A stretch of DNA of 64,000 nt from Pisaster brevispinus. Taxonomy: Eukaryota; Echinodermata; Asteroidea; Forcipulatida; Asteriidae. A program made the translations under genes and the position numbers. This document shows, piece after piece, positions 22,850-35,245 of this stretch (the first letter of the stretch is position 1; each line of letters starts with the position of its first letter). The notes below the pieces were generated by a model. The model had not been told where the DNA came from. It searched no databases and saw only the letters and a program-made list of their open reading frames with translations. The stretch covers positions 4,712,001 to 4,776,000 of the forward strand of contig JAMKCF010000020.1 in the NCBI GenBank assembly GCA_023634235.1, given 5' to 3'.

Positions 22850-24730
22850 TCTTGCCTTAATGAGGTTGTCTCTATATCTTTACTGCTTTGCTTCGAATAT
22901 AAGTGCGCCATGATGGTTGTTGGTGTTGCGTAGACTTGTTAATCACCCAGATTCCCTTTTTGCACCAACCTGAAATATTGCATCATGAATATGGCCTGTT
23001 GGAATCACAAGAAAAAAGTTGGGGGAAAAGGGTATTTATCTTCACTGTTTTAGAACCTGGAACATCTCACAAGATCAAAACAAATGATTTTTATTCATTT
23101 CTCAAAAAGTATAGCAATGCCGTCACAAAAGTTTCAAGGGAAAGTTTTCCCCCATGACCATCTTTATAGCTTATAAGTCATGTGCAAATCTGCTAACTGA
23201 AATCACTCATGTCCTCAATGCTTCAGGATGGCTTTGATGGCTTGCAAATGTTGAGAATTGTTTTATTGGGTCTTAATGGTCTTAATCTGAAGGTTTAGAC
23301 CGTTTGAAAGTGATTGTGTTTAGCTACTAAAAATATGATAAGTTATTATTTACCAAACACATAGATCTTGTCATTTGATTAAAGGATCACGCGTCATGTG
23401 TCATATTGTATTTTGCCATGTCGACTGTTCTGACACTCCAAAAGTTAATATAGGAGTCCAGTATTGATAGAATTTACATTGAGTACCCTCTGTGTTTGTT
23501 ACATTATGCATTATTAGTGTACACTTGTGCTTCAACTTGCGTATGGCTATTAAAGTCGAGTGCGCTTCAGCCAACTAGTCTTAAACAGCTCCACCTATGT
23601 CTACATCAGCTGTTTAATACATATGCCTTACCATTGGATGAATAACAATATGTTCAAAACATTTTATTGTTTATTGTTGAAATAAATTATTATTCTATGA
23701 AGAAAATCAAATGACAAGGATCTAGATATAGGATCAAATATAGGATGAATTTCATTCGTACAATATACTAGAATCTAATCAGTCGTTGAAATCTGGACTT
23801 GTTTAGTGAAATGGAACAGTCCAGAATTCACTTCGTGAATATCGTCTGCTCTATTGTACTCATTTGCATCCAATTTGTATATAAAGCGTACTCCGTGAAT
23901 CAGTTTGTTGGTTTAAGTGTGTTCATACAGTATGTTGGTGTGAATCACTGGGTGTACAGAGCTGATCACATGTAGGGTAAAAACAAACGTCATATTCTTT
24001 ATACTCATTGCAGCTAATACATCGGACAAATTCATGAGACTTATTGTTGGAATTATTGAAAATTATTGCTATAGGGTTGCATGATCTTGTGCTTGACTAT
24101 TTCTAATTGACTGTGTCCCTAGTCGCTACTTAACACATGTTGAGACTGAAGCAGTTGGCTTAATATCTGAATTGTTGGTTGAGATACTAGTTTGAGTAAA
24201 TAACAGATTGATAAGCACCTCAGGGAGCTTATGCACTCTGATTGGTCAAAGACTGGTCACCTGGGGGTGTATTAACAGGTGATATAAAGAGCAGCTCTGT
24301 GAACTAGCGAATAATTGACCCCTAAACAAGCACATTTTTGTGTAAAAGTTCTGTAGGCACTGTGCTTGTTGTGTGGAAACTGTCAAGTTAACTGTTTTCT
24401 TTGCGCAAATTCTTTTTCTTATATTTTGGTGAGGACAGATGGGCATGAATGCGCAGACAATGTATCAATTTAAGGTAACTGGAATGTGCATGAAACCAAG
24501 ACTAAAGCTGAACACCAACCATAGAATTTCTTTTTGTGGTGCTGTTCATTTTCAAAGTGCATAGTTTGGTTCTTCAATATATGCACAAATAGTTAATTTC
24601 GTGTAGGAGACTAGGTGCCATGCAAAAGTTGAACAGCCCATATGATAGGAACATTTCTTAAACTATCGACAATAAACATAAAAGATTATGATAACTAAGA
24701 CCGTTTTTCTTCGTTAAAGGTAATTATTGG
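22850..24730. other. Unassigned AT-rich DNA
   Basis: No gene, exon pair or repeat family was recognised; the longest frames are under 90 codons. Confidence 0.4.
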
Positions 24731-24737
24731 TGGGAAT

Positions 24738-24891
24738 AACATTGTGGGGAACTGGTTTTCCTTGCATGGGAATGCTTTTGGTTGGTGGCTGGTCGCTGAT
24801 AATGGACCTCATCTTTGGCTTGTTCCATTAACAGCAGCCAGCCACCAACCTGATCATTACCATGCATTGAAGACCGGCTCCCCACACTGTT
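24738..24891. mobile_element. Long imperfect hairpin / foldback element
   Basis: The left arm 24,738-24,798 and right arm 24,832-24,891 are inverted copies about 60 bp long with roughly 80% match (shared phrases GTGGGGA, TGCATGG, GGTTGGTGGCTGG). A 33-bp loop separates them. Weaker pairing extends outward (AATTA...GGGAA). It could be a MITE or a structured transcript. Confidence 0.6.
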
Positions 24892-25149
24892 TTCCCTAAT
24901 TTTATTGTTTATATTTATGAGTGATCTACAAGTTATACCCTCCTTCCATAAGCACTTTTTGGGGAAACCTCACAAATAATGAAAATATGTATTTTTAATA
25001 ATCTGAATTCATATTAAATACCACTTTCCAACTATCCCTGCTGTACCTGACTTCCAGTTTTTATTCCATCATGTCCATCATCAGCACCTGAAAATTAATT
25101 TTTAAATACTTTTTTAAATGTCATGTTTTTATCAAAATGTTCACAATTA

Positions 25150-25239
25150 CCACCCAGAAATGCATGGTCTGCCTGACTAGGGTAGTAACGAGAGTAACAT
25201 AAATTTATCATTTCACCATAAACTGGGATCAGACCAAAC
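25150..25239. repeat. Dispersed repeat copy 2
   Basis: Diverged second copy of the repeat at 21,972-22,050 (CACCCAGAAATGCATGGTCTG ... TTCACCATAAACTGGGATC, AGACCAA). Confidence 0.5.
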
Positions 25240-26586
25240 TCCAATTTTCTCACATAAAGTTTTAGACTGAAATTCACTCCAATCGATTGAAATTAGGGAC
25301 ATGATTAGCCCAGGTTGGACTCCTCCGTTGCAACATACACTGACGTCCTACCAGGGCTAGGGACTTAATCATCTGCAGTTGTCACCTAGATTCAATCAAT
25401 AACAGTAGATTTCAATCTAAAACTCTAAAAATGTTACCTCGTTTTGGTTTCGTGGATTTGAAAGAACGCTGGAAAAAGGGCTGTTGTTTTGCGGTGGCCA
25501 ATGATTGTTGTGAAATTGCCTCGACCAGTCATGATGTTTTTGTTTATTATGAATTATTTTTATCGAAGTTGAGTTTAATATACTGTTTGATATCGTTAAC
25601 TCCTTGCCGCAGCGGGCGCTATTTTTGTAAACAAACCGAGCAAAGCAACTGACGTCATCATGTCAATGCAAGTTGTTACAATGTATAAACAAAACACCAG
25701 AGTATGTTGTTAACAGTTACAGATGTAACACATTTACATTTTGCGGTCAATGGGCGGCAGGCAGGTCTTTGATGTGAACTTGTGACCTAAAAATTGTATC
25801 AAATTGTATCTTTTGGGTTGTTACTATTTGCTTTCCGGCCGCCGCATGAATAAAGGAGCAAGGCTAGTTGAAGTGGTGGAACGTTTATTCTTTACCGCAT
25901 TTCCAATTCCTAGTATACAATACATTATTTATTTATTGCTACAGGAAATTATGTTTTAGTATTTTTGGAATGGGCAGTAGCAGCTGCCCAAAAAGATAAA
26001 TAGATATAAAGTGTAAAAACGGAGACCATGTTTTAAGAAAGGGGGCTTCCCGGTTCTACATGGGTTGTAATTGTTTATTTCGCCATGAATTATTTGTTTA
26101 ATGTTTCAAGTTTTGTACTATTTGTTTTGGCAATACATCTCGATAATTGATAACTTGTTTTAGCACATTTATATGACCTCATCGTTGAAGGATTCCACCG
26201 CTCCAATTCAACGCCTTCTCCAAACCCATGTAACTCGCCGCGCCGGACATTGACTAAGAACTTCAAATTATTCACGAACTAATTCCCGGGTCTTCAGCTA
26301 GATGGTCCAACATCTTGCAGATCTAACCAATCAGTTTAAAGAACAGCAGTTTAAGGATGTCTCTGAATATCAGCGCTGACCTGACATCACGTAACACGCT
26401 ACTAATTCATTTAAATTGGCAAGCCTGGGTTGTGTGCAACGAAAAGAGCAGGTGTTTGGATAGGGCTGGCGCTCGGGTGAATAGGTTGAACAAGAGCAGC
26501 AACCATTAACGCCTTTAATCCTATTGAAGTTACTCTCTAAATAGCTAGAGTTTCAATGAAGTTAACCTATTTATTTTGTATTGCAG
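25240..26586. other. Unassigned DNA with a possible promoter
   Basis: A perfect CRE palindrome TGACGTCA lies at 25,650-25,657 in a CpG-containing stretch (CGCAGCGGGCGC). Exon-like segments begin about 0.9 kb downstream. No TATA box or coding frame is convincing, so a promoter is only a suggestion. Confidence 0.3.
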
Positions 26587-26815
26587 AATGCTGGTGAAAA
26601 AGTGGCTTTTGTGTAGACGAGTGCGTGCCGCCGTGCGGAGAGCGAATAAAAACCCAGGTCATTGGGCCGTTGGCTTCATTGCATGCTGTTCTGATGCTGG
26701 TGGTGAACTGTGCTGTGCTCTGCTGATGCTCTCGATGTCCTGAGCCTGATGATGTCAACTCTTGGGTCTCTGGTGGTTTCAATCTGTACCATTGAAACCC
26801 AAACTACACCAACAT
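26587..26815 (+). ncRNA. Exon-like segment, 229 bp
   Basis: Acceptor ATTTTGTATTGCAG and donor AACAT|GTAAGTGTC bound a more GC-rich segment than its surroundings. Further plausible exons lie at 26,900-26,931 (CTTTCAG...CCA|GTAAGG) and 27,146-27,227, followed by an acceptor TTCTACTACAG at 28,925. Stops occur in all frames across the chain, so a non-coding or untranslated role is more likely than a protein. Confidence 0.35.
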
Positions 26816-27145
26816 GTAAGTGTCTCTCCTGGTGCCTTACTGTACTTATCAAGTCCTGTACCATTTTATAACATTAGTATTATTTCTCTCTGCTTTCAGC
26901 TTGTAAATTTCCGATTATCTACAATGTTCCAGTAAGGTTGTTCAAGTTTATCATGGTTTGTTATTTGGAACGGCACTCACTGTGTAATTTTCTGAGCTCG
27001 ATGATGTTAACTAATGCCTTACTCAACTGTATTTTCTTTGCTGGAAAAACAAAATTTTTCTATGCTTCGACTATGCTTTGGCAAGATTGTACCAATGTAT
27101 TACATTGCAGCGACATTCACCATGTATTTTCTTGTTCAATTTCAG

Positions 27146-27227
27146 CCCACTACTTGCCCATGTGAGCCCTGAAGGATGTCAGCCCTGAAGGATGCATGCA
27201 GCCTGCCCCGTTCAATCCCAAAACATT
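27146..27227 (+). ncRNA. Exon-like segment, 82 bp
   Basis: Acceptor TTGTTCAATTTCAG and donor ACATT|GTAAGTTTT. Inside, AGCCCTGAAGGATG occurs twice in tandem. The following putative intron (27,228-28,925) is filled mainly by a 38-bp minisatellite. Confidence 0.35.
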
Positions 27228-27454
27228 GTAAGTTTTATTTCTGTTTACACCAGAACTCTGAAAGTGTGATTCAAATTTCAGCTTGCCCTCTTTGCATTAC
27301 ATTTCAAACTTTTTTTTTTACATTCTTGACCTATTGTACAATCTTGCTAAAAATTCACACAATATGTGTTTTCAAATTGCTTAAATTCTAGCTTCACTTG
27401 TATCTTAATTTTGTGAAATTGTTACGAAGTCTACAGCACATTGCAGTTATAATC

Positions 27455-28375
27455 TTGTTGCAAACTGCATTTATATGTAGCTGAAATCCCTCTTGTTGCA
27501 AACTGCATTTATGTTTAGCTGAAATCCCTCTTGTTGCAAACTGCATTTATGTTTAGCTAAAATTGCTCTTGTTGCAAACTGCATTTATGTTTGGCTGAAA
27601 TCCCTCTTGTTGCAAACTGCATTTATGTTTGGCTGTAATTGCTCTTGTTGCAAACTGCATTTATGTTTGGCTGAAATCCCTCTTGTTGCAAACTGCATTT
27701 ATGTTTGGCTGAAATCCCTCTTGTTGCAAACTGCATTTATGTTTGGCTGTAATCCCTCTTGTTGCAAACTGCATTTATGTTTGGCTGAAATCCCTCTTGT
27801 TGCAAACTGCATTTATGTTTAGCTGAAATCCCTCTTGTTGCAAACTGCATTTATGTGTAGCTGGAATTGCTCTTGTTGCAAACTGCATTTATGTGTAGCT
27901 GAAATCGCTCTTGTTGCGAACTGCATTTATGTGTAGCTGAAATCGCTCTTGTTGCGAACTGCATTTATGTGTAGCTGAAATCGCTCTTGTTGCGAACTGC
28001 ATTTATATGTAGCTGGAATTGCTCTTGTTGCAAACTGCATTTATGTTTGGCTGGAATTGCTCTTGTTGCGAACTGCATTTATGTTTGGCTGGAATTGCTC
28101 TTGTTGCGAACTGCATTTATGTTTGGCTGGAATTGCTCTTGTTGCAAACTGCATTTATGTTTGGCTGGAATTGCTCTTGTTGCAAACTGCATTTATGTTT
28201 GGCTGAAATTGCTCTTGTTGCAAACTGCATTTATGTTTGGCTGAAATTGCTCTTGTTGCAAACTGCATTTATGTTTGGCTGAAATTGCTCTTGTTGCAAA
28301 CTGCATTTATGTTTAGCTGAAATCCCTCTTGTTGCAAACTGCATTTATATTTGGTTCAAATTGCTCTTGTTGAAA
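27455..28375. repeat. 38-bp minisatellite
   Basis: About 24 units of TTGTTGCAAACTGCATTTAT plus GTTTGGCTGAAATCCCTC. Variants alternate between GAAATCCCTC, GGAATTGCTC and GTAATTGCTC, and between TTGGCTG and GTAGCTG, with identical variants clustered, which indicates local spread. More diverged relatives continue to about 28,700. Cys/Leu-rich open frames across it are repeat artefacts. Confidence 0.9.
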
Positions 28376-29059
28376 CCTTACTACAGATTGTGTTTAAAAT
28401 TTTGTTTAAATTTCTTTAAACTGTGGACCAAATTACATTAATATCTGGTTGATACTGCAGTTGCAGTTTATTAAATTGTAGTTGGTTGAGATTGCTTTAA
28501 ACCTAACTGCAAGTTGTATTTGTAACTAGTAAAAACTGCTTTGCTACAAGTTGCAATTATATTTGGTTGAAATTGTTTTGAAACTGTTACAAATTGCATA
28601 CACCCTGTTGAAACTTGCTACAAACTGACTCTTTATTTGGTTGGAAATGCTTGAACTTTACTGCAGTGTGCATATCTGTATAGTTGACATCAGTTTACTA
28701 TTCTTGACATTGTCAGAAAAAAATGTCAAACTATGCTAGAAATTTCATGTAACATTCCTACAAATTTGGTTATGCTAGGGGCATCAAACTTGTTTAAAAA
28801 AATCCCCCCCCCAAAAAAAAAAAGAAATGGGGACAAACTTTGACTTGGCAATAGTTAAACAGTGTACAGATTTTACATTAAAGGCTGTTTGCTTTATTCT
28901 AAATGTTTTTTATTTTCTACTACAGTTGATATTGAACAACGCTGATTCTCCACTGTGCTATGATTCTGATTCTATGTCAAGCCAAGCTATCAAGAACTGG
29001 TTCTAGAAGAGATGTACAACATTTGCTGTCGACAGAACGTAAAGATTCCATTTCCTTAT

Positions 29060-29880
29060 GTAAACTTGGTAAAATTGTCAACTTAAAATGTTTTCAAACT
29101 TTGCTAGTAATTGTGTCAAACTTTGCTTAAAATTGCATCAAACTTTGCTAAACATGGAGTCTAACTTTTGTCCTTAAATTGCTGTATTTTGCTTAAAATG
29201 TTTTCAAACTTTGCTAGTAATGGTGTTAAACTTTGCTGAACATTATGTCAAACTTTGCTAAGCAACGGCATCTAACTTTGCTAGTATTGGTGTCAAACTT
29301 TGCTTTAAATTGGATCAAACTCTGCTTGTAATTTTGTCCAACTTTGCTGGTATTGGCGTCAAATTTTGCTTGAAAATTTTGTACAATATTTTTAGTGATA
29401 AATATGTTCTAAGCATTTTCCATAATTTGTTGTATTTTGCTTAAAATTTTTTCAAACTTAGCTAGAAATTGCATCAAACTTTGCTAGAATTTTGCTAAAT
29501 ATTTTGTCAAACTTTGCTGAACATTGCGTCAAACTTTGCTGAACATTGCGTCAAACTTTGCTGAACATTGTGTCAAACTTTGCTGAACATTGCGTCAAAC
29601 TTTGCTGAACATTGCGTCAAACTTTGCTAAAAATTTGATCAAACTTTGCTAAACATTTTGCATAAAATTTTGTCCAACTTTGCTTTAAATGCTGTCAAAC
29701 TTTGCTAGTAATGGCGTCAAACTTTGCTTAAAAACGTTTTGTTCTTAAAATTTTCCATAATTTGTTGTTTTTGTAAAACATATTGCATTTTGCTTAAAAT
29801 ATTTTCAAACTTTGATAGTAATGGTGAAAAACTTTGCTTGAAATTGCATGTAATTTTGTATCAAAATTTTGGATAAAAAT
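29060..29880. repeat. AT-rich short-period repeat region
   Basis: The core TCAAACTTTGCT recurs roughly every 22-30 bp with spacers such as GAACATTGCG, AGTAATGGCG and AAAATTTTG. One run near 29,500-29,640 is regular at 22 bp. No gene is seen. Confidence 0.8.
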
Positions 29881-29942
29881 TATCTTAAACTTTAAAAATT
29901 GTCTTAAATTTTTACCATAAATGTTCATTTTTAGCTTATCTT

Positions 29943-31550
29943 TCTTATTCTTATTCTTATTCTTATTCTTATTCTTATTCTTATTCTTATTCTTATTCTT
30001 ATTCTTATTCTTATTCTTATTCTTATTCTTATTCTTATTCTTATTCTTATTCTTATTCTTATTCTTATTCTTATTCTTATTCTTATTCTTATTCTTATTC
30101 TTATTCTTATTCTTATTCTTATTCTTATTCTTATTCTTATTCTTATTCTTATTCTTATTCTTATTCTTATTCTTATTCTTATTCTTATTCTTATTCTTAT
30201 TCTTATTCTTATTCTTATTCTTATTCTTATTCTTATTCTTATTCTTATTCTTATTCTTATTCTTATTCTTATTCTTATTCTTATTCTTATTCTTATTCTT
30301 ATTCTTATTCTTATTCTTATTCTTATTCTTATTCTTATTCTTATTCTTATTCTTATTCTTATTCTTATTCTTATTCTTATTCTTATTCTTATTCTTATTC
30401 TTATTCTTATTCTTATTCTTATTCTTATTCTTATTCTTATTCTTATTCTTATTCTTATTCTTATTCTTATTCTTATTCTTATTCTTATTCTTATTCTTAT
30501 TCTTATTCTTATTCTTATTCTTATACTTATACTTATTCTTATTCTTATTCTTATTCTTATTCTTATACTTATACTTATACTTATACTTATACTTATACTT
30601 ATACTTATACTTATACTTATACTTATACTTATACTTATACTTATACTTATACTTATACTTATACTTATACTTATACTTATACTTATACTTATACTTATAC
30701 TTATACTTATACTTATACTTATACTTATACTTATACTTATACTTATACTTATACTTATACTTATACTTATACTTATACTTATACTTATACTTATACTTAT
30801 ACTTATACTTATACTTATACTTATACTTATACTTATACTTATACTTATACTTATACTTATACTTATACTTATACTTATACTTATACTTATACTTATACTT
30901 ATACTTATACTTATACTTATACTTATACTTATACTTATACTTATACTTATACTTATACTTATACTTATACTTATACTTATACTTATACTTATACTTATAC
31001 TTATACTTATACTTATACTTATACTTATACTTATACTTATACTTATACTTATACTTATACTTATACTTATACTTATACTTATACTTATACTTATACTTAT
31101 ACTTATACTTATACTTATACTTATACTTATACTTATACTTATACTTATACTTATACTTATACTTATACTTATACTTATACTTATACTTATACTTATACTT
31201 ATACTTATACTTATACTTATACTTATACTTATACTTATACTTATACTTATACTTATACTTATACTTATACTTATACTTATACTTATACTTATACTTATAC
31301 TTATACTTATACTTATACTTATACTTATACTTATACTTATACTTATACTTATACTTATACTTATACTTATACTTATACTTATACTTATACTTATACTTAT
31401 ACTTATACTTATACTTATACTTATACTTATACTTATACTTATACTTATACTTATACTTATACTTATACTTATACTTATACTTATACTTATACTTATACTT
31501 ATACTTATACTTATACTTATACTTATACTTATACTTATACTTATACTTAT
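29943..31550. repeat. Giant hexanucleotide array (TTATTC)n-(TTATAC)n
   Basis: An almost perfect hexamer array of about 1.6 kb. From 29,943 to about 30,520 the unit is TTATTC. A boundary of two TTATAC units, about five TTATTC units and then only TTATAC continues to 31,550. Period 6 leaves frames open on both strands, giving artificial dipeptide proteins of over 500 residues. Exact length may be affected by assembly. Confidence 0.97.
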
Positions 31551-31610
31551 AAAAATAAAAAATAAAAAATAAAAAAACAAAGACGAAACATAGGAACAAT
31601 ACCCCTAAAA

Positions 31611-31690
31611 ATCGGCGCGGCCTACGGCCGCTTCCTGCGTGGCTCCGCCCCGCGCCCTCAGGGGGCTACGCCCCCTGACCCCCGTCCCTA
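31611..31690. repeat. GC-rich hairpin cluster
   Basis: An abrupt GC-rich island lies in AT-rich DNA. Two perfect hairpins share a TAC loop: GCGGCC-TAC-GGCCGC (31,617-31,631) and TCAGGGGGC-TAC-GCCCCCTGA arms at 31,658-31,678. Between them GGC-TCC-GCC forms a third small one. A second phrase near 31,710-31,745 (CTTCCTGCGAAGCTCC) resembles CTTCCTGCGTGGCTCC in the island, so this may be a small mobile hairpin element. Confidence 0.6.
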
Positions 31691-31799
31691 TTCTCTATGG
31701 TACGTTCATCCACTTCCTGCGAAGCTCCATCCCACGCACTCATCATCCATATACTGTCAATATTCCCATTATATATTATTACAGTTTCTTATTCACATA

Positions 31800-32260
31800 C
31801 CATATATATTTCTTCCGTACAGTTTAAGACAGTTTGCTATCCACGTACCCGATATAATCCTTCCGTACAGTTTAAGACAGTTTGCTATCCACGTACCCGA
31901 TATATTCCTTCCGTACAGTTTAAGACATTTTGCTATCCACGTACCCGATATATTCCTTCCGTACAGTTTAAGACAGTTTGCTATCCACGTACCCGATATA
32001 TTCCTTCCGTACAGTTTAAGACAGTTTGCTATCCACGTACCCCATATATTCCTTCCGTACAGTTTAAGACATTTTGCTATCCACGTACCCGATATATTCC
32101 TTCTGTAAAGTTTAAGACAGTTTGCTATCCACGTACCCGATATATTCCTTCCGTACAGTTTAAGACAGTTTGCTATCCACGTACCCAATATATTCCTTCC
32201 GTACAGTTTAAGACAGTTTGCTATTCATGTGCCTGATTTATTCCTTCCGTACAGTTTCCT
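31800..32260. repeat. 48-bp satellite, block 1
   Basis: About nine units of 48 bp: CGTACAGTTTAAGACAGTTTG, CTATCCACGTACCCGATATA, TTCCTTC. The 16-codon period keeps frames open on both strands. The phrase GTTTAAGACAGTTTGCTAT links this block to those at 49,720-51,570 and 55,070-58,215. Degenerate units continue to about 32,480. Confidence 0.92.
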
Positions 32261-33345
32261 ATTCACTTACCCACAATTTTTTAGAACACAACCAACACCG
32301 TACACAATATTTTTCACACCAGTTTATTTTTCTTTTATTCCTTTTTCAATATATTCTTCCTATATTTCTTAACACGGTTTACTACTTCCTCAAACAACGT
32401 ATTCCACCCAAACAGTTTAAGACAGTTTGCTATTCCCAGCATTTTCCACCCATACAGTTCTAAACAGTTAACTATTCACGTACCCGACATCTTCCACCCA
32501 TGCAGTTTCAGACCGTTTCCATCTTCTACAACATAAACATTCAAGAAAGTTGTTATTTACACGGATTGCTAATTTCACATCTTTATCTTGTTCACGCAGA
32601 CTGACACTTATCTCCCAACTTCTTTCTCTGCTGATGTCACCATCGTCCAACTTTAATTTCATGGTCGTCTCCTGATAAATTAAGTCTATGCCAACATGAA
32701 TGCTATCTTCAATCAGAGAATCTGCAAAAAGAAATAAGACACACTGTCTTAAACATTTATCAAATATTCAAAGTAGGAAAACATTACAGCGCTTAATGTT
32801 GGAGAGACTAGGCAACAGGAGCCTAACAGAAAACCAAAGACAGCACAAAGTTAGCTTGTAAATAGTTTAACAGGATAGAAACTACTCCTAATTCAATGAA
32901 TAATCTGCAAACTAATTTTTCTTAATTTTTGAGGGACGCAACACGGGAGCCTCAAAGTAAACCAAGGACAGCTTAACATCAGGTGGTGAATAGTTCAACA
33001 ATCATTCAAGTGGCAAGTTATGAGAGACAAGACAACACTAGCTAAAGATAGCAAAACTCCGGCTCATGAAAATGTTAAAGTTGAATATCCATTAACTATG
33101 AGGGATACGACAACATTAGGTTTTAGAGAACTGATGAGACGACACAACATTAACTCCTGAACACTATCGCTTGTGAATATTTATAGAGTTTAACAAACAA
33201 TATGGGGTCAAATTTTGAAGGGACTGAACAACATGAGGATTTGAGAAATTGAAGAGAGAGACATCACAGCATCGTGAACCCATAAGAAGCTGACATCATT
33301 GCACGGGGTTAAAAAACTAAGGAGAAATGACATTTTTCAACATAC

Positions 33346-33471
33346 CTCACAAAGGGAGGGAGTGATGCACAGCCATCATAAACATGATATTCAAAGTTGG
33401 CCTAGATAGAGGCTCCATCTGATGCAAGAAGCTCTGTCAATGAGGGATATTCTCTTGAATCAGTGAAAAAT
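33346..33471 (-). ncRNA. Exon-like module, type C copy 1 (126 bp)
   Basis: On the - strand: acceptor TTTATTTTTTTGCAG, exon beginning ATTTTTCACTGATTCAAGAG and ending CATCACTCCCTCCCTTTGTGAG, donor GTATGTTG. Seven copies in the window keep this arrangement and a length of 112-127 bp. Another acceptor-side copy near 32,721 may be a terminal exon. No reading frame is shared. Confidence 0.45.
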
Positions 33472-33937
33472 CTGCAAAAAAATAAAACATGCTGTTGTAA
33501 ACTTCTTGTAAAACGTCACCATGCTTGAAGAAAATGAAGAGACAGCACAACAGTGCTTAATGAAAAAATGTAAGAGTTGAGAAACTAGACAACATAAGCC
33601 TCAAAGAAAACCAAAGACAGCACAACATCTGCTATTGAATAACTTGAGAGAGGGACAATGTGAGGTTCAGAGAAAATGATGAGACGGCCTAATGTTGTGT
33701 CGTGAACAATTGAAAATCTTTAAAATGTTTAAATTTGGAGGGACTAGACAACAAGACACTCAAAAACAACCAATCAATGCACAGGGCTAAACAACTGGGG
33801 AGAAATGATGGCAAGTTATGAGGGACAGGAAAACATGAGGTTCAGAGAAAATGATGAGACGACACTTCATTGCCTCGTGAACAATCTTCATGTAGAGGGT
33901 TGCTTACACATAAAAGAATTGACATTTCTTGACATAC

Positions 33938-34049
33938 CTTAGAATAGGAGGCAGTGATGCATAGCCATCCTAAACATGACACTCCAACTTGACCTTGATA
34001 GCAGCAGCATCTTGCTCATGATGAATGCTTTTTTCAACCAGTGACTGAT
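33938..34049 (-). ncRNA. Exon-like module, type C copy 2 (112 bp)
   Basis: On the - strand it ends in GCATCACTGCCTCCTATTCTAAG|GTATGT with the shared interior GGTCAAGTTGGAGTGTCATG. The acceptor reads TTTTGGAG instead of TTTGCAG, so acceptor strength is reduced. Confidence 0.4.
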
Positions 34050-34463
34050 CTCCAAAAGTAATCAGACACACTGTCATAAACACTTTTTCTAAAAGTGTGC
34101 TTGGGCAAAATTTAAGAAGCAGTACAACACTGGCATGTAAGTAATTTGAGAGCTGATAAATATTAGAGTCACAAGTTTTGAAGGACAAGTTGTGAGGGAC
34201 AGGACAACGAAATGTTCTGAGAAAATGAAGAAACATCATCAAATTAGCTTGTGAACAATTTTATAAATGACCAATCATCACATCGGTTATTATTTGATGA
34301 ACTTGACGGAAAACCCTCAAAGATGCTAAGTTACGAGGGACTGGACAACATGGGGTTCCAAGAACTTGAAGAGAAGGCACATCATTGTTTCACAGACATT
34401 TAAAAAGATGAAAATCCATGCTCAGCTATAAAGAACTACGAAGAAATAACAAAATCAACATAC

Positions 34464-34590
34464 CTCAGGAAAAGAGGGAGTGATGCATAGTCATCCAAAA
34501 ATGACGTTCTCAGTTGACCTGGATAGGAACATCTTCTTTTTGAAAAAAGCTTTGTCAATGATGGTTACTTCTTTGGAATCAATGAGTAAT
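34464..34590 (-). ncRNA. Exon-like module, type C copy 3 (127 bp)
   Basis: Acceptor TTATTTTGTTTGCAG and donor CCTGAG|GTATGTTG on the - strand. Its length is identical to the copy at 49,357-49,483, 15 kb away. Confidence 0.45.
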
Positions 34591-35129
34591 CTGCAAACAA
34601 AATAACACACTCTGTTGTAAACATTTATCAAATGACATCGTATTTGAAGAATATGACAAGACAGCAATATGAGGATCTGAAAGATTGAAGAGACGTCACA
34701 ACAATGGCTTTTCAACATCTTCAGAGTTGAAATATCTTCATATCGGTTTATTTTTAGGGACTTGACAACAGGAGCCTCAAAGAAAATCAAAGTCAGAAAA
34801 AATTATTGGCTTGTGAATAATTTGAAAGTTCAATAATCATTTAGGTTGCAAGAGGTTCAGAGAAGTGATGAGACGGCAATACTTTCGCTAGTGAACAATT
34901 TTAGAGGTGAAATTGCATTACATCTCTTAGATTTTGAGAGACTATAAAACAAGAGCCTTAATTAAAAACCAAAGACTAAACAACATTGGCTTCTGAAAAA
35001 TTTGAGAGTTAAGGTGCGAAGTTAGGAGGGACTGGACAACATGAGGTTTTGAGAAGTTGAAGAGACGTCACAACAATGTCTCGTGAGCAATTTAAGAGTT
35101 GAAAATCATTGTGCAGGGTTTCAGAACTA

Positions 35130-35245
35130 TGGAGAAACAACATATTTCAGAGAAGAAGGGAGCAATGCACAGAAATTTAAAACATGACATTCCAAGTTGA
35201 CCTAGATAGAAGCATCTTCTAATAATAAAAGCTTTGTCATCAAGC
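35130..35245 (-). pseudogene. Degenerate type C module
   Basis: The module interior is recognisable (CATGACATTCCAAGTTGACC, AGATAGAAGCATCTTC on the + strand), but the donor is changed (ACATATTTCAG in place of ACATACCTCAG) and the acceptor side is lost. Confidence 0.4.

Noticed and set aside
25431..25652. 73-codon frame beside the CRE motif as a small gene
   Set aside because: Starts with a plausible ATG but shows no conserved feature; stops in the surrounding frames and no linked exon.
29794..31599. Open frames of about 540-600 codons on both strands with dipeptide composition
   Set aside because: They arise from the period-6 hexanucleotide array; no codon bias, domain or start context supports a gene.
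31697..32236. 179-codon frame and its antisense 131-codon frame
   Set aside because: Product of the 48-bp satellite read as 16-residue repeats.
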